A stretch of DNA of 64,000 bases, taken from assembly GCA_900542765.1 (NCBI GenBank), contig UQOX01000010.1, forward strand, positions 11,572 through 75,571. The letters run 5' to 3'. The position numbers and the translations under genes were made by a program. This DNA is from an uncultured Porphyromonadaceae bacterium (GTDB lineage Bacteria > Bacteroidota > Bacteroidia > Bacteroidales > UBA11471). Positions within the stretch are counted from its first letter, which is position 1, and each line of letters starts with the position of its first letter. Shown here in pieces: positions 40,557 to 48,612 of the stretch. The notes under the pieces are model-generated. The model saw only the letters and a program-made list of their open reading frames with translations, had not been told where the DNA came from and ran no database searches.

Positions 40557-41585
40557 ATGCTCGAAGTCAGTATCATCATACCCGTCTATAACGGATTGCC
40601 CTATATCGACCGTTGCCTCGAAGCCATCGTGGCCTCGGGGGTGTCGGCCGACAAATACGAAATCATTGCCGTCGATGACAACTCGACCGATGCTTCGCTC
40701 GAAAAACTCCAAGAGTGGGCATCGAAGGTCGAGAATATGCGCGTCTACCATCGGCGCAAGGCTGGCCCCGGAGGGGCCCGTAACTTGGGACTGAACTACG
40801 CCAAGGGCCGTTACATCATGTTTGTCGATGTCGATGATTTGGTGCATTCGGCCTCTTTGGCCCAGTTGCTCAACAACCTCATACCGTTGTATAGTCATCA
40901 GATTATCGGTTTCGATTGCGTCAAGGTCGATGCAGCCGGGCAGGAGACACCCTTTCAGAACTTTGTCTTGCCTTACTGCCGCGACATTTCGGGTCCCGAT
41001 TACATGGCGCGTTATCCGCTTTGCGGCGTGCTGTGGAGTTATCTTTTCAATCGTTCATTCCTTTTGAAGCTCAATGTGCGGTTTCTCGAAAAGTGCGTTC
41101 TCGAAGACGAAGATTTCGTGACCCGGGTTTTTGGTAGAGCCGAGCAGGTGACATTCTTGCCCGTGCAACTTTACTATTATTATGCCGAGAACAAGTCGGG
41201 ATTGAGCAATATACCCGATCCGGCCCATCAGTCGCGTCTCATGCACGACCGCTTGATGGTGATTACCGGCTTGAAACGTATGCGCGAGGCCATCTGCGAC
41301 CCGCAGCTCGAAGAGGGCCTCGACCGTAAACTTAGTGACCTTGCGGTCGATACGATACGCATTCTTATCAGCAAGCCCTATGATGAGGAGCAGATAAGCG
41401 CGGCGCTCGACACCCTTTCAAAACTCTCGCTCTATCCTGTCCCGCAAGGCGATTATGGAGGCGCCTATAACCGTTTGCGCCGGGCCACCGATACGCCTCG
41501 CAAGGTCCTGCGCTGGAAACGCCGCCGCTCCTCCCCGTTGTGGCGTCGCTGGGCAAGCCGGTTCCTCCACTTGCGGTTGGGTTAA
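40557..41585 (+). CDS. Family 2 glycosyltransferase
   Basis: The 342-residue product is a second GT2: VSIIIPVYNGLPYIDRCLEA, IAVDDNSTDASLEKL and the metal site MFVDVDDLVH. The C-terminal part is rich in Arg (KVLRWKRRRSSP), suggesting contact with the membrane. It follows the preceding GT2 in the same direction after 94 bp and may be on one transcript with it. The ATG at 40557 gives the family start. Confidence 0.9.
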   Translation: MLEVSIIIPVYNGLPYIDRCLEAIVASGVSADKYEIIAVDDNSTDASLEKLQEWASKVENMRVYHRRKAGPGGARNLGLNYAKGRYIMFVDVDDLVHSASLAQLLNNLIPLYSHQIIGFDCVKVDAAGQETPFQNFVLPYCRDISGPDYMARYPLCGVLWSYLFNRSFLLKLNVRFLEKCVLEDEDFVTRVFGRAEQVTFLPVQLYYYYAENKSGLSNIPDPAHQSRLMHDRLMVITGLKRMREAICDPQLEEGLDRKLSDLAVDTIRILISKPYDEEQISAALDTLSKLSLYPVPQGDYGGAYNRLRRATDTPRKVLRWKRRRSSPLWRRWASRFLHLRLG

Positions 41586-41749
41586 TTGCCGGATGTCTCT
41601 CGGTTGGAACGACCCATGGCTTTGTCGCAAAGAAAATGGCGATAATGAACAACAAATCCGAAAAATCATTACATTTGTCGAGAAACCGATTTTCAAGAGT
41701 CGGGACAATTATCTTTTTGTATGTTGTCATCTAAAAATTTTATTCACTT

Positions 41750-42577
41750 ATGAAAAAACTGATTTTAGCATTGGTCGCTGCTTGTTGTACGGCGGGAATG
41801 CTCCGGGCACAGGAAGTCGTTCCGGCCGATACATTGAAAGCTCAGCCTGTTGTCGCAACGGTAGAAAGTCTGCCTGTCGTTGAAGAAAAAGCCGAGACAC
41901 CCAAGGAGCCCAAGGAATTCAAGGGGCGCCGCAAGTATTTCAACATCGGTTATGCCTGGGAAAAACTCGATGCCGTCGATTATCAGTCGAAAGAGGAAAG
42001 CGAATTGGCTGCGTTCCTTACATGGGGAAAAACATTTTACCTGCATAAAAAACCCATTGCCAATATGTTGAAAATAGGTCTCGATTTTACATGGATGGAT
42101 ATCACATATGCCCGATATGACATTGAAAGTTGGGAGGAATCGACCGACGAGTGGAGCGGTATGAGAACGTTTTATGAGGTCGAGTCGGATATGCACCGCA
42201 TCGATTACGGAATGCATTTGGGCCCGTCTGTGACGGTAAATCCCGTGAGCGCGTTGTGCGTGAATGCCTATTTCCGTTATGCGCCGACGTTTGCCATGAG
42301 CCTTACACAGTCCGATGGCTGGGATATGGGTTATGGTTATGCTTCCTTGTTTGTCACGGGTGCTGCGGTTTCTTATAAAGCCATTTCATTGGGTATTGAA
42401 TATCGCTTCGGCAACACCAAGATGAATGTGCTTTCTCTCGATCCCGATGACTTGGCCATTGAAGGTGTCGAAGATGTGACCAATGTGGGCGATGCGATGA
42501 AGGAGATATTCTCTTCGACCGAAAAGACCAAATATAAACTCAAAGACCTCCGTCTCTATATCTCTTTCCGATTCTGA
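41750..42577 (+). CDS. Putative outer membrane beta-barrel protein
   Basis: The 275-residue product has a signal peptide (MKKLILALVAACCTAGML) and a Glu/Pro-rich stretch up to about residue 60. The rest alternates short beta-strand patterns (KYFNIGYAWEKL, NMLKIGLDFTWMDITY, ISLGIEYRFGNT) and the chain ends LYISFRF with a terminal Phe, the usual outer membrane barrel signal. No specific family was recognised. It follows the last glycosyltransferase by 164 bp. Confidence 0.72.
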   Translation: MKKLILALVAACCTAGMLRAQEVVPADTLKAQPVVATVESLPVVEEKAETPKEPKEFKGRRKYFNIGYAWEKLDAVDYQSKEESELAAFLTWGKTFYLHKKPIANMLKIGLDFTWMDITYARYDIESWEESTDEWSGMRTFYEVESDMHRIDYGMHLGPSVTVNPVSALCVNAYFRYAPTFAMSLTQSDGWDMGYGYASLFVTGAAVSYKAISLGIEYRFGNTKMNVLSLDPDDLAIEGVEDVTNVGDAMKEIFSSTEKTKYKLKDLRLYISFRF

Positions 42578-42600
42578 CATAGCCGGGCTTTACCATCGCA

Positions 42601-42648
42601 ACAAGCCGCGTCGCAACCCGTTGGGGTCGCGACGCGGCTTGTCTTTTC
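42601..42648 (+). terminator. Intrinsic terminator after the outer-membrane protein gene
   Basis: ACAAGCCGCGTCGC (42601-42614) pairs perfectly over 14 bp with GCGACGCGGCTTGT (42629-42642) and is followed by CTTTTCC. It ends the plus-strand gene and lies just before the converging M20 gene. Confidence 0.8.
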
Positions 42649-42658
42649 CTGAATGGGA

Positions 42659-43723
42659 TCAGAGGGAGAGCCCGTCGAGCAATCGCAGGTATAGGGCAAT
42701 GGCTTGGCGTATCTCTTCTTTGTCGATATATTCTCCGGCCGTGTGGGAACGCTCCGAGGCTCCCGGACCAATCTTTACCGTGGTGAAGGGCATTTGGGCT
42801 TGATCGGAGAGCGTGGGGGAGCCAAACGGTTCGAGTTGCAGCATGGCGGCACGTTGCATGAAGGGGTGTTCCCGGTCGATGCGGGAGGAGTTGAGGCGGA
42901 ACGAGCGCGGCACAATCGTGCAGGGTATGGCATCGCGCAGCAATTCAAATGCCTCTTCGTTGCTGTAAAGTTCGTTGGTGCGCACGTCGACGACAAACTC
43001 ACAGCGGTCGGGAATGACGTTATGTTGCGTGCCGGCTTTTATCTGTGTGACCGAGAGCTTTACCGGCCCCAGCATGCGGGAGACTTTGGGAAAGGCGAAT
43101 TTGCGGAATTGGTCGATGATGGGCATCGCTTCGTAGATGGCGTTGATGCCTTCGTTGCGGGCGGCATGACCCGACTTGCCCGTCACGGTGCAGTCGAGGA
43201 CCATGAGGCCCTTCTCTCCGATGGCCGGGCGCATGCCGGTCGGCTCGCCGACAACGCCGAAGGTGATGGGAGGTAACTCTTTCAAGGCCAGTGCCACCCC
43301 GTTGGCTCCCGAGACCTCTTCTTCGGCCGACGCCAGGAAAATGAGGTTGTAGGGCTCCTTTCGGGAGGCCAGTACGATAAACGCCTGCAAGAGCGACACG
43401 AGGGAAGCCCCGGCGTCGTTGCTCCCCAATCCGTAGAGGCGGTCGCCATCTTCCCGGGGGGTGAATGCTTCGCCATGCCAGCCGTCGACCGGTTTCACGG
43501 TGTCGTGGTGGGAATTGAGCAGGAGGGTGGGGCGTCCCGGTACAAAGCCGGGGGCAATGGCCCACACGTTGTTGGCGGCGCGTTGCGGGGTGAAACCATA
43601 TTCTTGCAGATACTCGGCGATGAGGTCGGCTGTGGCACTCTCTTCGCGACTCGGTGAGGGAGTGGCAATCAGTTTGCACAACAGGTCGACGGCCGGATAA
43701 AAAAGTTCGTTCGGGTCAATCAT
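42659..43723 (-). CDS. M20 family amidohydrolase, likely ArgE-type deacylase
   Basis: M20 enzymes hydrolyse N-acyl amino acids with two metals. The 354-residue product has metal ligands in SHHDTVKPVDG (residues 71-81), LGSNDAGAS (D103) and ASAEEEVSG (134-136), and the dimer domain GKSGHAARNEGINA. In Bacteroidetes arginine synthesis a related M20 enzyme removes the acyl group from acyl-ornithine or -citrulline; argB is 3.4 kb away, which supports but does not prove that role. The start MIDPNELF at 43723 is preferred because the -7 promoter box is at 43744-43751, so upstream starts would be outside the mRNA. Confidence 0.88.
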   Translation of the reverse strand: MIDPNELFYPAVDLLCKLIATPSPSREESATADLIAEYLQEYGFTPQRAANNVWAIAPGFVPGRPTLLLNSHHDTVKPVDGWHGEAFTPREDGDRLYGLGSNDAGASLVSLLQAFIVLASRKEPYNLIFLASAEEEVSGANGVALALKELPPITFGVVGEPTGMRPAIGEKGLMVLDCTVTGKSGHAARNEGINAIYEAMPIIDQFRKFAFPKVSRMLGPVKLSVTQIKAGTQHNVIPDRCEFVVDVRTNELYSNEEAFELLRDAIPCTIVPRSFRLNSSRIDREHPFMQRAAMLQLEPFGSPTLSDQAQMPFTTVKIGPGASERSHTAGEYIDKEEIRQAIALYLRLLDGLSL

Positions 43724-43743
43724 GTCAATCTTTTCTTTTTTTG

Positions 43744-43775
43744 CAAAAATAGTGAAAGGCGAGAGCAGAAACAAA
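43744..43775 (-). promoter_or_regulatory. Bacteroidetes-type promoter of the M20 gene
   Basis: On the minus strand TTTG (43772-43775) and TATTTTTG (43744-43751) are separated by 20 bp, a full match to the consensus. The predicted start is near 43738, about 15 bases before the ATG. The same arrangement, with the final G changed to A, occurs 85 bp upstream in the second repeat copy. Confidence 0.75.
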
Positions 43776-43914
43776 CGGGGAAACGAAGTTTTCGAGTCTG
43801 GTTATGCCGAGCCGCCTCCTGTTTTCTGTAAAAATAGCGAAAGGCGAGAGCAGAAACAAACGGGGAAACGAAGTTTTCGAGTCTGGTTATGCCGAGCCGC
43901 CTCCTGTCTTCTAT
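43745..43914. repeat. Two tandem copies of an 85-bp repeat
   Basis: The bases 43745-43829 and 43830-43914 are near identical; differences seen include AGTG/AGCG near the start and TTTT/TCTT near the end of the unit. A third copy begins (AAAAAT at 43915) but stops. The unit carries the -7 and -33 elements of the M20 promoter, so the promoter itself is duplicated. It is not a CRISPR: units are long and there are no unique spacers. Confidence 0.92.
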
Positions 43915-44087
43915 AAAAATAAGCATAATTTCAAAGAAAAATCCTTTTGTGTCGAAAAAACAAAGTCCTTCATGGAACCCCCTTTTTCCCTTTGGCAAAG
44001 GGCCTTTGGAATATTCCGAACAGATTGTTTTGCTATCTCTGTATGTCAAAAATGACGAAAATGAGGTGCGAATACACTTTTTTGTCT

Positions 44088-44095
44088 TACCTTTG
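44088..44095 (+). promoter_or_regulatory. -7 box for the long-chain acyl-CoA ligase gene
   Basis: TACCTTTG matches TAnnTTTG and lies 23 bases before the ATG. A -33 partner was not found. Confidence 0.5.
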
Positions 44096-44118
44096 CGGCT
44101 GATTTTCGAATAAAAGGA

Positions 44119-45918
44119 ATGAAAGAATATCCATTATTCTATACGGTGGCTCGTCAGGCCCGCCGATATGGCAACAGAGAAGCATTAAGATATAGAACCC
44201 CCGAAGGCGTGTGGCATTCCATCTCTTGGACCGCATTTCATGACCGAGTGCGGCAAGCTGCGCGGGCCATGGTGGCTATGGGGGTTTTCACGCAGGAAAA
44301 TATAGCTACTTACACCCCCAACAAGCCCGAAGGTTTGGTGGTCGATTTTGCCGCCTATGCCAATCGGGCGGTCGTCGTGCCCCTGTATCCCACCGGTTCG
44401 CTCGAACAACTTGAATATATCGTGCGCGATGCCGAGGTGCGTTATCTCTTTGTGGGAGAGCAATATCAGTATGATAATGCATGGAGGGCCATGTCGACCT
44501 GCCCCACTCTGAAACAGATTATCATCTTCGACCCGGCCGTGCAGCGTGCCGCCGATGATACCACGTCGATTTATTTCTCCGATTTCCTTTCGATGGCTTA
44601 CCACGGAGCCGAGACCGAATTGGCATGTCGTGCCGAAGGTTTTTCGCTCGACGACTTGGCCAGCATCATCTACACTTCGGGTACCACAGGCGAATCGAAA
44701 GGCGTCATGCTCACCCACCGCAATTTCTCCGAGGCCATGCGCATGCACCTCGACCGTCTTACCATGTGCAGCGATGCCGACCTCTCGCTCTGTTTCCTGC
44801 CGCTCACGCACGTTTTTGAACGGGCTTGGACCTACTTCTGTCTCACGTCCGGCATTCGTGTGGCCATCAATCTCAATCCCAAAGAGATACAGACTGTCAT
44901 CAAGGAAGTGCGGCCCACTATCATGTGCAGCGTGCCCCGTTTCTGGGAGAAAGTCTATACCGGCATACAGGAGAAGATGGCCGAAGTGCGGGGCATCAAG
45001 CGCCGGCTCATCGACCGAGCTTTTGTCGTAGGGCGCCGTCGCAACCTCGACTATGTGCGTCGCAACCGACGCGTTCCCCTGTGGCTGGCCTGCCAATATG
45101 CGTTTTATGACCGCATGGTTTTCTCGAAACTCAGAAAGGCGGTCGGCATCGAGAACGGCAATATCTTCCCGACGGCCGGAGCCCCGCTTTCCGATACCAT
45201 CAATGAGTTCCTGCACAGTTGCGGAATAAACATCCTTTACGGTTACGGCCTGTCGGAGACGACGGCGACGGTGTCGTGTTTCGAATTGACCGGCTATCAA
45301 ATCGGCTCGGTGGGTACCACACTGTCCGACGTGCAGGTGAAAATCGGAGCCGACAATGAGATTCTCGTCAAGGGCCCTACTGTCATGAAAGGCTACTATA
45401 AGAAACCCGAGGCTACGGCGCAAGCCTTTACGGCCGACGGTTGGTTCCGCACCGGCGATGCCGGACGTCTTGATGCGGACGGAGCCATCGTTCTCACCGA
45501 ACGCATCAAGGACCTGTTCAAGACCTCCAACGGCAAGTACATCGCCCCCCAGGCCATCGAGGCCAAACTGGGTGAGGACCGTTATATCGAGCAGGTGGCC
45601 GTCATCGGCGACTGTCGCAAGTATGTCACGGCCATCATCATTCCGGCCTTTGAGGCCATCAAGAAGTATGCCGCCCAAAAGCAGATACAATATCATAACC
45701 TCGAAGAGCTGGTGAAGAACCAAAGCATACAGAAACTGATTCAAGAACGCATTGCCGTGTTGCAGGCCAATTTTGCCCGCTTCGAGCAAATCAAGCGTTT
45801 TACCCTTCTGCCCCGGGCGTTCAGCAAGGAAAATGGAGAGATTACCGACACGCTCAAACTGCGCCGTGCCGCCATATATCGCATTTTCCATGCCGAGATT
45901 GAGGCCATGTATGCCTGA
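44119..45918 (+). CDS. Long-chain acyl-CoA synthetase (FadD15-type)
   Basis: The 599-residue product activates long fatty acids with ATP and CoA. It has the AMP motif IIYTSGTTGESKG (183-195), LPLTHVFERAWTY, the hinge ERIKDLFKTSNGKYIAPQAI and FSKENGEITDTLKLRR near the end, where the catalytic Lys sits. This long form with GESKG and PQAIE matches bacterial FadD15-like enzymes, unlike the shorter ligase at 25620-27272. prfB begins 44 bp after its stop on the same strand. Confidence 0.93.
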   Translation: MKEYPLFYTVARQARRYGNREALRYRTPEGVWHSISWTAFHDRVRQAARAMVAMGVFTQENIATYTPNKPEGLVVDFAAYANRAVVVPLYPTGSLEQLEYIVRDAEVRYLFVGEQYQYDNAWRAMSTCPTLKQIIIFDPAVQRAADDTTSIYFSDFLSMAYHGAETELACRAEGFSLDDLASIIYTSGTTGESKGVMLTHRNFSEAMRMHLDRLTMCSDADLSLCFLPLTHVFERAWTYFCLTSGIRVAINLNPKEIQTVIKEVRPTIMCSVPRFWEKVYTGIQEKMAEVRGIKRRLIDRAFVVGRRRNLDYVRRNRRVPLWLACQYAFYDRMVFSKLRKAVGIENGNIFPTAGAPLSDTINEFLHSCGINILYGYGLSETTATVSCFELTGYQIGSVGTTLSDVQVKIGADNEILVKGPTVMKGYYKKPEATAQAFTADGWFRTGDAGRLDADGAIVLTERIKDLFKTSNGKYIAPQAIEAKLGEDRYIEQVAVIGDCRKYVTAIIIPAFEAIKKYAAQKQIQYHNLEELVKNQSIQKLIQERIAVLQANFARFEQIKRFTLLPRAFSKENGEITDTLKLRRAAIYRIFHAEIEAMYA

Positions 45919-45923
45919 TTTGT

Positions 45924-45931
45924 TATCTTTG
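45924..45931 (+). promoter_or_regulatory. -7 box for prfB
   Basis: TATCTTTG lies 31 bases before the prfB ATG at 45963. No clear -33 TTTG at the standard spacing; the box could also be chance. Confidence 0.35.
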
Positions 45932-45962
45932 TGACGAATGTAAAAACACAAGACATATTTTT

Positions 45963-47073
45963 ATGATTACCACAGAACAACTTAAAGAGACAGAAGAACG
46001 CAAGTTGGCGTTGAGGAGGTATCTTTGACATCGACTCGAAAATAATTCAAGTCGAAGAAGAGGAACTGCGCACCCATGTGCCCGATTTTTGGGACGACCG
46101 GAAGAAGGCCGAGGCGCAGATGAAAAAAGTAAAAGATATCCGTTTTTGGATTGATAAATACCGTGAGGTCGAAAAAACGGTCGAGGAGCTGAAACTCGCC
46201 TTTGACTTTGTCAAGGAGGAGGTCGTCACCGAGGCCGAGCTCGACGACATTTACCAACGTACCCTGACCCTTATCGAGGACCTCGAATTGCGCAACATGT
46301 TGCGCAAGGAAGAAGACAAGCTGGGAGCCGTGCTCAAAATCAACTCCGGTGCCGGCGGCACCGAGAGCCAGGACTGGGCCGAGATGCTCATGCGCATGTA
46401 TCTGCGCTGGTGCGAGGCACACGGCTACAAGACGGCCATCGCCAACATTCTCGAAGGCGATGAGGCCGGCATCAAGTCGGTTACCATACAGATTGAGGGC
46501 GACTACGCCTACGGCTATCTCAAAAGCGAAAACGGGGTGCACCGTCTGGTGCGCGTCTCTCCCTACAATGCACAGGGCAAGCGCATGACTTCGTTTGCTT
46601 CGGTATTCGTTACGCCGCTGGTCGATGACAGCATCGAAATCAACGTCAACCCTGCCGACATTTCGTGGGATACCTTCCGTTCGGGCGGTGCCGGCGGGCA
46701 GAATGTAAACAAGGTCGAGTCGGGCGTGCGTCTGCGTTACCATTTCAAAGACCCCTATACCGGCGAAGAGGAGGAAATCCTCATCGAAAATACCGAGACC
46801 CGCGACCAGCCCAAGAACCGCGAGAATGCCATGCGCCAGTTGCGCTCGATTCTCTATGACAAAGAGTTGCAGCACCGCATGGCCGAGCAGGCCAAGGTCG
46901 AGGCCGGCAAAAAGAAAATCGAGTGGGGCTCGCAGATACGCAGTTATGTGTTCGACGACCGTCGGGTCAAAGACCACCGCACCAACCACCAAACCTCCGA
47001 CGTGCAGGGCGTGATGGACGGCGGCATCGACGACTTCATCAAAGCCTACCTCATGGAGTTTGGCGACCAATAA
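45963..47073 (+). CDS. prfB: Peptide chain release factor 2, with programmed +1 frameshift
   Basis: RF2 ends translation at UAA and UGA. Frame 1 runs from ATG 45963 for 21 codons to CTT, then an in-frame TGA at 46026-46028; skipping one base (46026) continues as GAC ATC GAC to the stop at 47073, giving about 369 residues, the normal RF2 length. An AGGAGG-type SD-like stretch precedes the slip site CTT TGA C, as in E. coli. The GGAGGQNVNKVE loop (near residue 243) is present. The stop-recognition tripeptide reads SPY where E. coli has SPF. argB follows after 18 bp. Confidence 0.96.
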
Positions 47074-47091
47074 AAAACAGGAAGAAACATC

Positions 47092-47859
47092 ATGGAAAAA
47101 CTCATACTTGTCAAAGTGGGCGGGAAAATCGTCGAAGAGCCCGATACCTTGCAACGCCTGTTGCACGACTTCACCGCCATCGAAGGACACAAATTGCTGG
47201 TGCATGGCGGTGGCCGTTCGGCGACCAAGGTGGCCGAGCAGTTGGGCATACCCAGCCGCATGGTCGGCGGGCGCCGCATCACCGATGCCGATATGTTGCG
47301 CGTCGTAACCATGGTCTACGGCGGATTGGTCAATAAGAATATCGTAGCCGGCCTGCAAGCCCTCGGTGTCGATGCCCTCGGCATGACCGGTGCCGACCTG
47401 GACATTCTCCGTTCGGAAAAACGTCCCGTCAAGGAGGTCGATTACGGATTTGTGGGCGACGTCAAGGCCGCACACGGTGATAAACTGGCACGACTCATTG
47501 CCGACGGGGTTGTCCCCGTGCTGGCGCCGCTTACGCACGACGGTCACGGCCAGCTGCTCAATACCAATGCCGACACCATCGCCGGCGAGGCCGCCAAGGC
47601 TTTGGCTCCCTTCTTCGACGTAACGCTCGTCTATTGTTTTGAGAAAAAAGGGGTGTTGCGCGACGAGAACGACGACGAGAGCGTGATACCCTCTATCGAC
47701 CGCCCGATGTTCGAAGCCCTCGTGGCCGACGGTACGGTACAAGGCGGCATGATACCCAAGCTCGAAAATGCCTTCGAAGCCATTTCGGCGGGCGTGAAGG
47801 AGGTGGTCATCACCCGTGCCGACGCCATCTTGTCGGGCGGAACACATATTGTGAGGTAA
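47092..47859 (+). CDS. argB: Acetylglutamate (or N-succinylglutamate) kinase
   Basis: ArgB phosphorylates N-acylglutamate in arginine synthesis. The 255-residue product has the amino acid kinase fold: VKVGGKIVEE, LVHGGGRSATKVAEQLG, GLVNKNIVAG, LNTNADTIAGEAAKAL, and VQGGMIPKLENAFEA. Bacteroides species are known to use succinylated rather than acetylated intermediates, so the acyl group here is uncertain. It follows prfB by 18 bp and is closed by a terminator. Confidence 0.95.
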   Translation: MEKLILVKVGGKIVEEPDTLQRLLHDFTAIEGHKLLVHGGGRSATKVAEQLGIPSRMVGGRRITDADMLRVVTMVYGGLVNKNIVAGLQALGVDALGMTGADLDILRSEKRPVKEVDYGFVGDVKAAHGDKLARLIADGVVPVLAPLTHDGHGQLLNTNADTIAGEAAKALAPFFDVTLVYCFEKKGVLRDENDDESVIPSIDRPMFEALVADGTVQGGMIPKLENAFEAISAGVKEVVITRADAILSGGTHIVR

Positions 47860-47888
47860 AAGCGACGCCTTGTTCATAATCCATAAGC

Positions 47889-47930
47889 AACGAGAGGGAG
47901 AATTTTTTTTCCCCTCTCGTTTTCTTTTTT
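47889..47930 (+). terminator. Intrinsic terminator after argB
   Basis: AACGAGAGGG (47889-47898) pairs with CCCTCTCGTT (47912-47921) over 10 bp, with T-rich bases (TTCTTTTTTC) after it. It ends the prfB-argB transcript. Confidence 0.85.
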
Positions 47931-48001
47931 CTTGTCGAAAAAGCTAATTTTACACTCCGACACAACAGGAACCGCCTGAATTTTCAAAACAGAGATAGCC
48001 T

Positions 48002-48571
48002 ATGCAAGAATGTGTGTTGCAAATACCCGTCGATGCGTCATTGACGCTCATCGAGGCGACCGAGGCCGATGCCGGGTTGCTGTTTCGCGCCATCGATGCC
48101 TGGCGTGACGATTTGCGCCGGTGGCTGCCGTTTGTCGACAATCTCCATACCGAGGCCGACGAGGCGGCCTTTCTTTCGGCGCTTTGCGCCGTCTCTCCCG
48201 ACTTGCGCAATTATACGTTCAAAATTTTCTCCGACGGGGCGTTTTGCGGTTTGGTGGGGTTTGTCTCGACCGACCCCGTGAACCGCAAGACCGAGGTGGG
48301 CTATTGGCTGTTGCCTCCGTGGCGGGGCCGTGGCATCATGTCGCGCTGTGTCGCGGCCTTGTGCTTGTGGTCGTTCGATGTCAGGGCGATGAACCGTGTG
48401 CAGATAAAGTGTGCCGTGGGTAATGCCCCTTCCAATGCCATACCTTGCCGGCTGGGCTTTCGGCTCGAAGGTGTGGAGCGAGCCGGTGAGTATGCCGGTG
48501 AGGGCCGGTATTACGACCTGAATGTCTATTCCCTTTTGGCACAGGAACGAAATAGTTTGTCGGGATTGTAA
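48002..48571 (+). CDS. GNAT family acetyltransferase (RimJ/RimL-like)
   Basis: The 189-residue product is a RimL-type GNAT: AWRDDLRRWLPFVDN near residues 32-46, FCGLVGFVSTDPVNRKTEVG, the acetyl-CoA loop PPWRGRGIMSRCV and the late VGNAPSNAIPCRLGF. Members acetylate ribosomal proteins or small amines; the acceptor here is unknown. It stands alone between the argB terminator and the thioredoxin-like gene. Confidence 0.88.
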   Translation: MQECVLQIPVDASLTLIEATEADAGLLFRAIDAWRDDLRRWLPFVDNLHTEADEAAFLSALCAVSPDLRNYTFKIFSDGAFCGLVGFVSTDPVNRKTEVGYWLLPPWRGRGIMSRCVAALCLWSFDVRAMNRVQIKCAVGNAPSNAIPCRLGFRLEGVERAGEYAGEGRYYDLNVYSLLAQERNSLSGL

Positions 48572-48612
48572 CCTTTTTCAGGGTATGGACGTCTAACACC
48601 AAAAAGAGATAT

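Larger units (their letters stand above)
43724..44118. other. Intergenic region with a duplicated promoter
   Basis: This 395-bp gap between the divergent M20 and acyl-CoA ligase genes holds an 85-bp tandem duplication (43745-43914), a minus promoter and a plus -7 box (44088-44095). The frames inside it are repeats of the same short peptide and show no family match, so I see no gene. Confidence 0.7.

Noticed and set aside
43745-43914. Short CRISPR array
   Set aside because: The unit is 85 bp, there are only two full copies and no spacers between them, so it is a tandem duplication.
43722-44055. Small repetitive proteins in the M20 upstream region
   Set aside because: The frames simply read through the 85-bp repeat twice and end shortly after; no start signal or homology.
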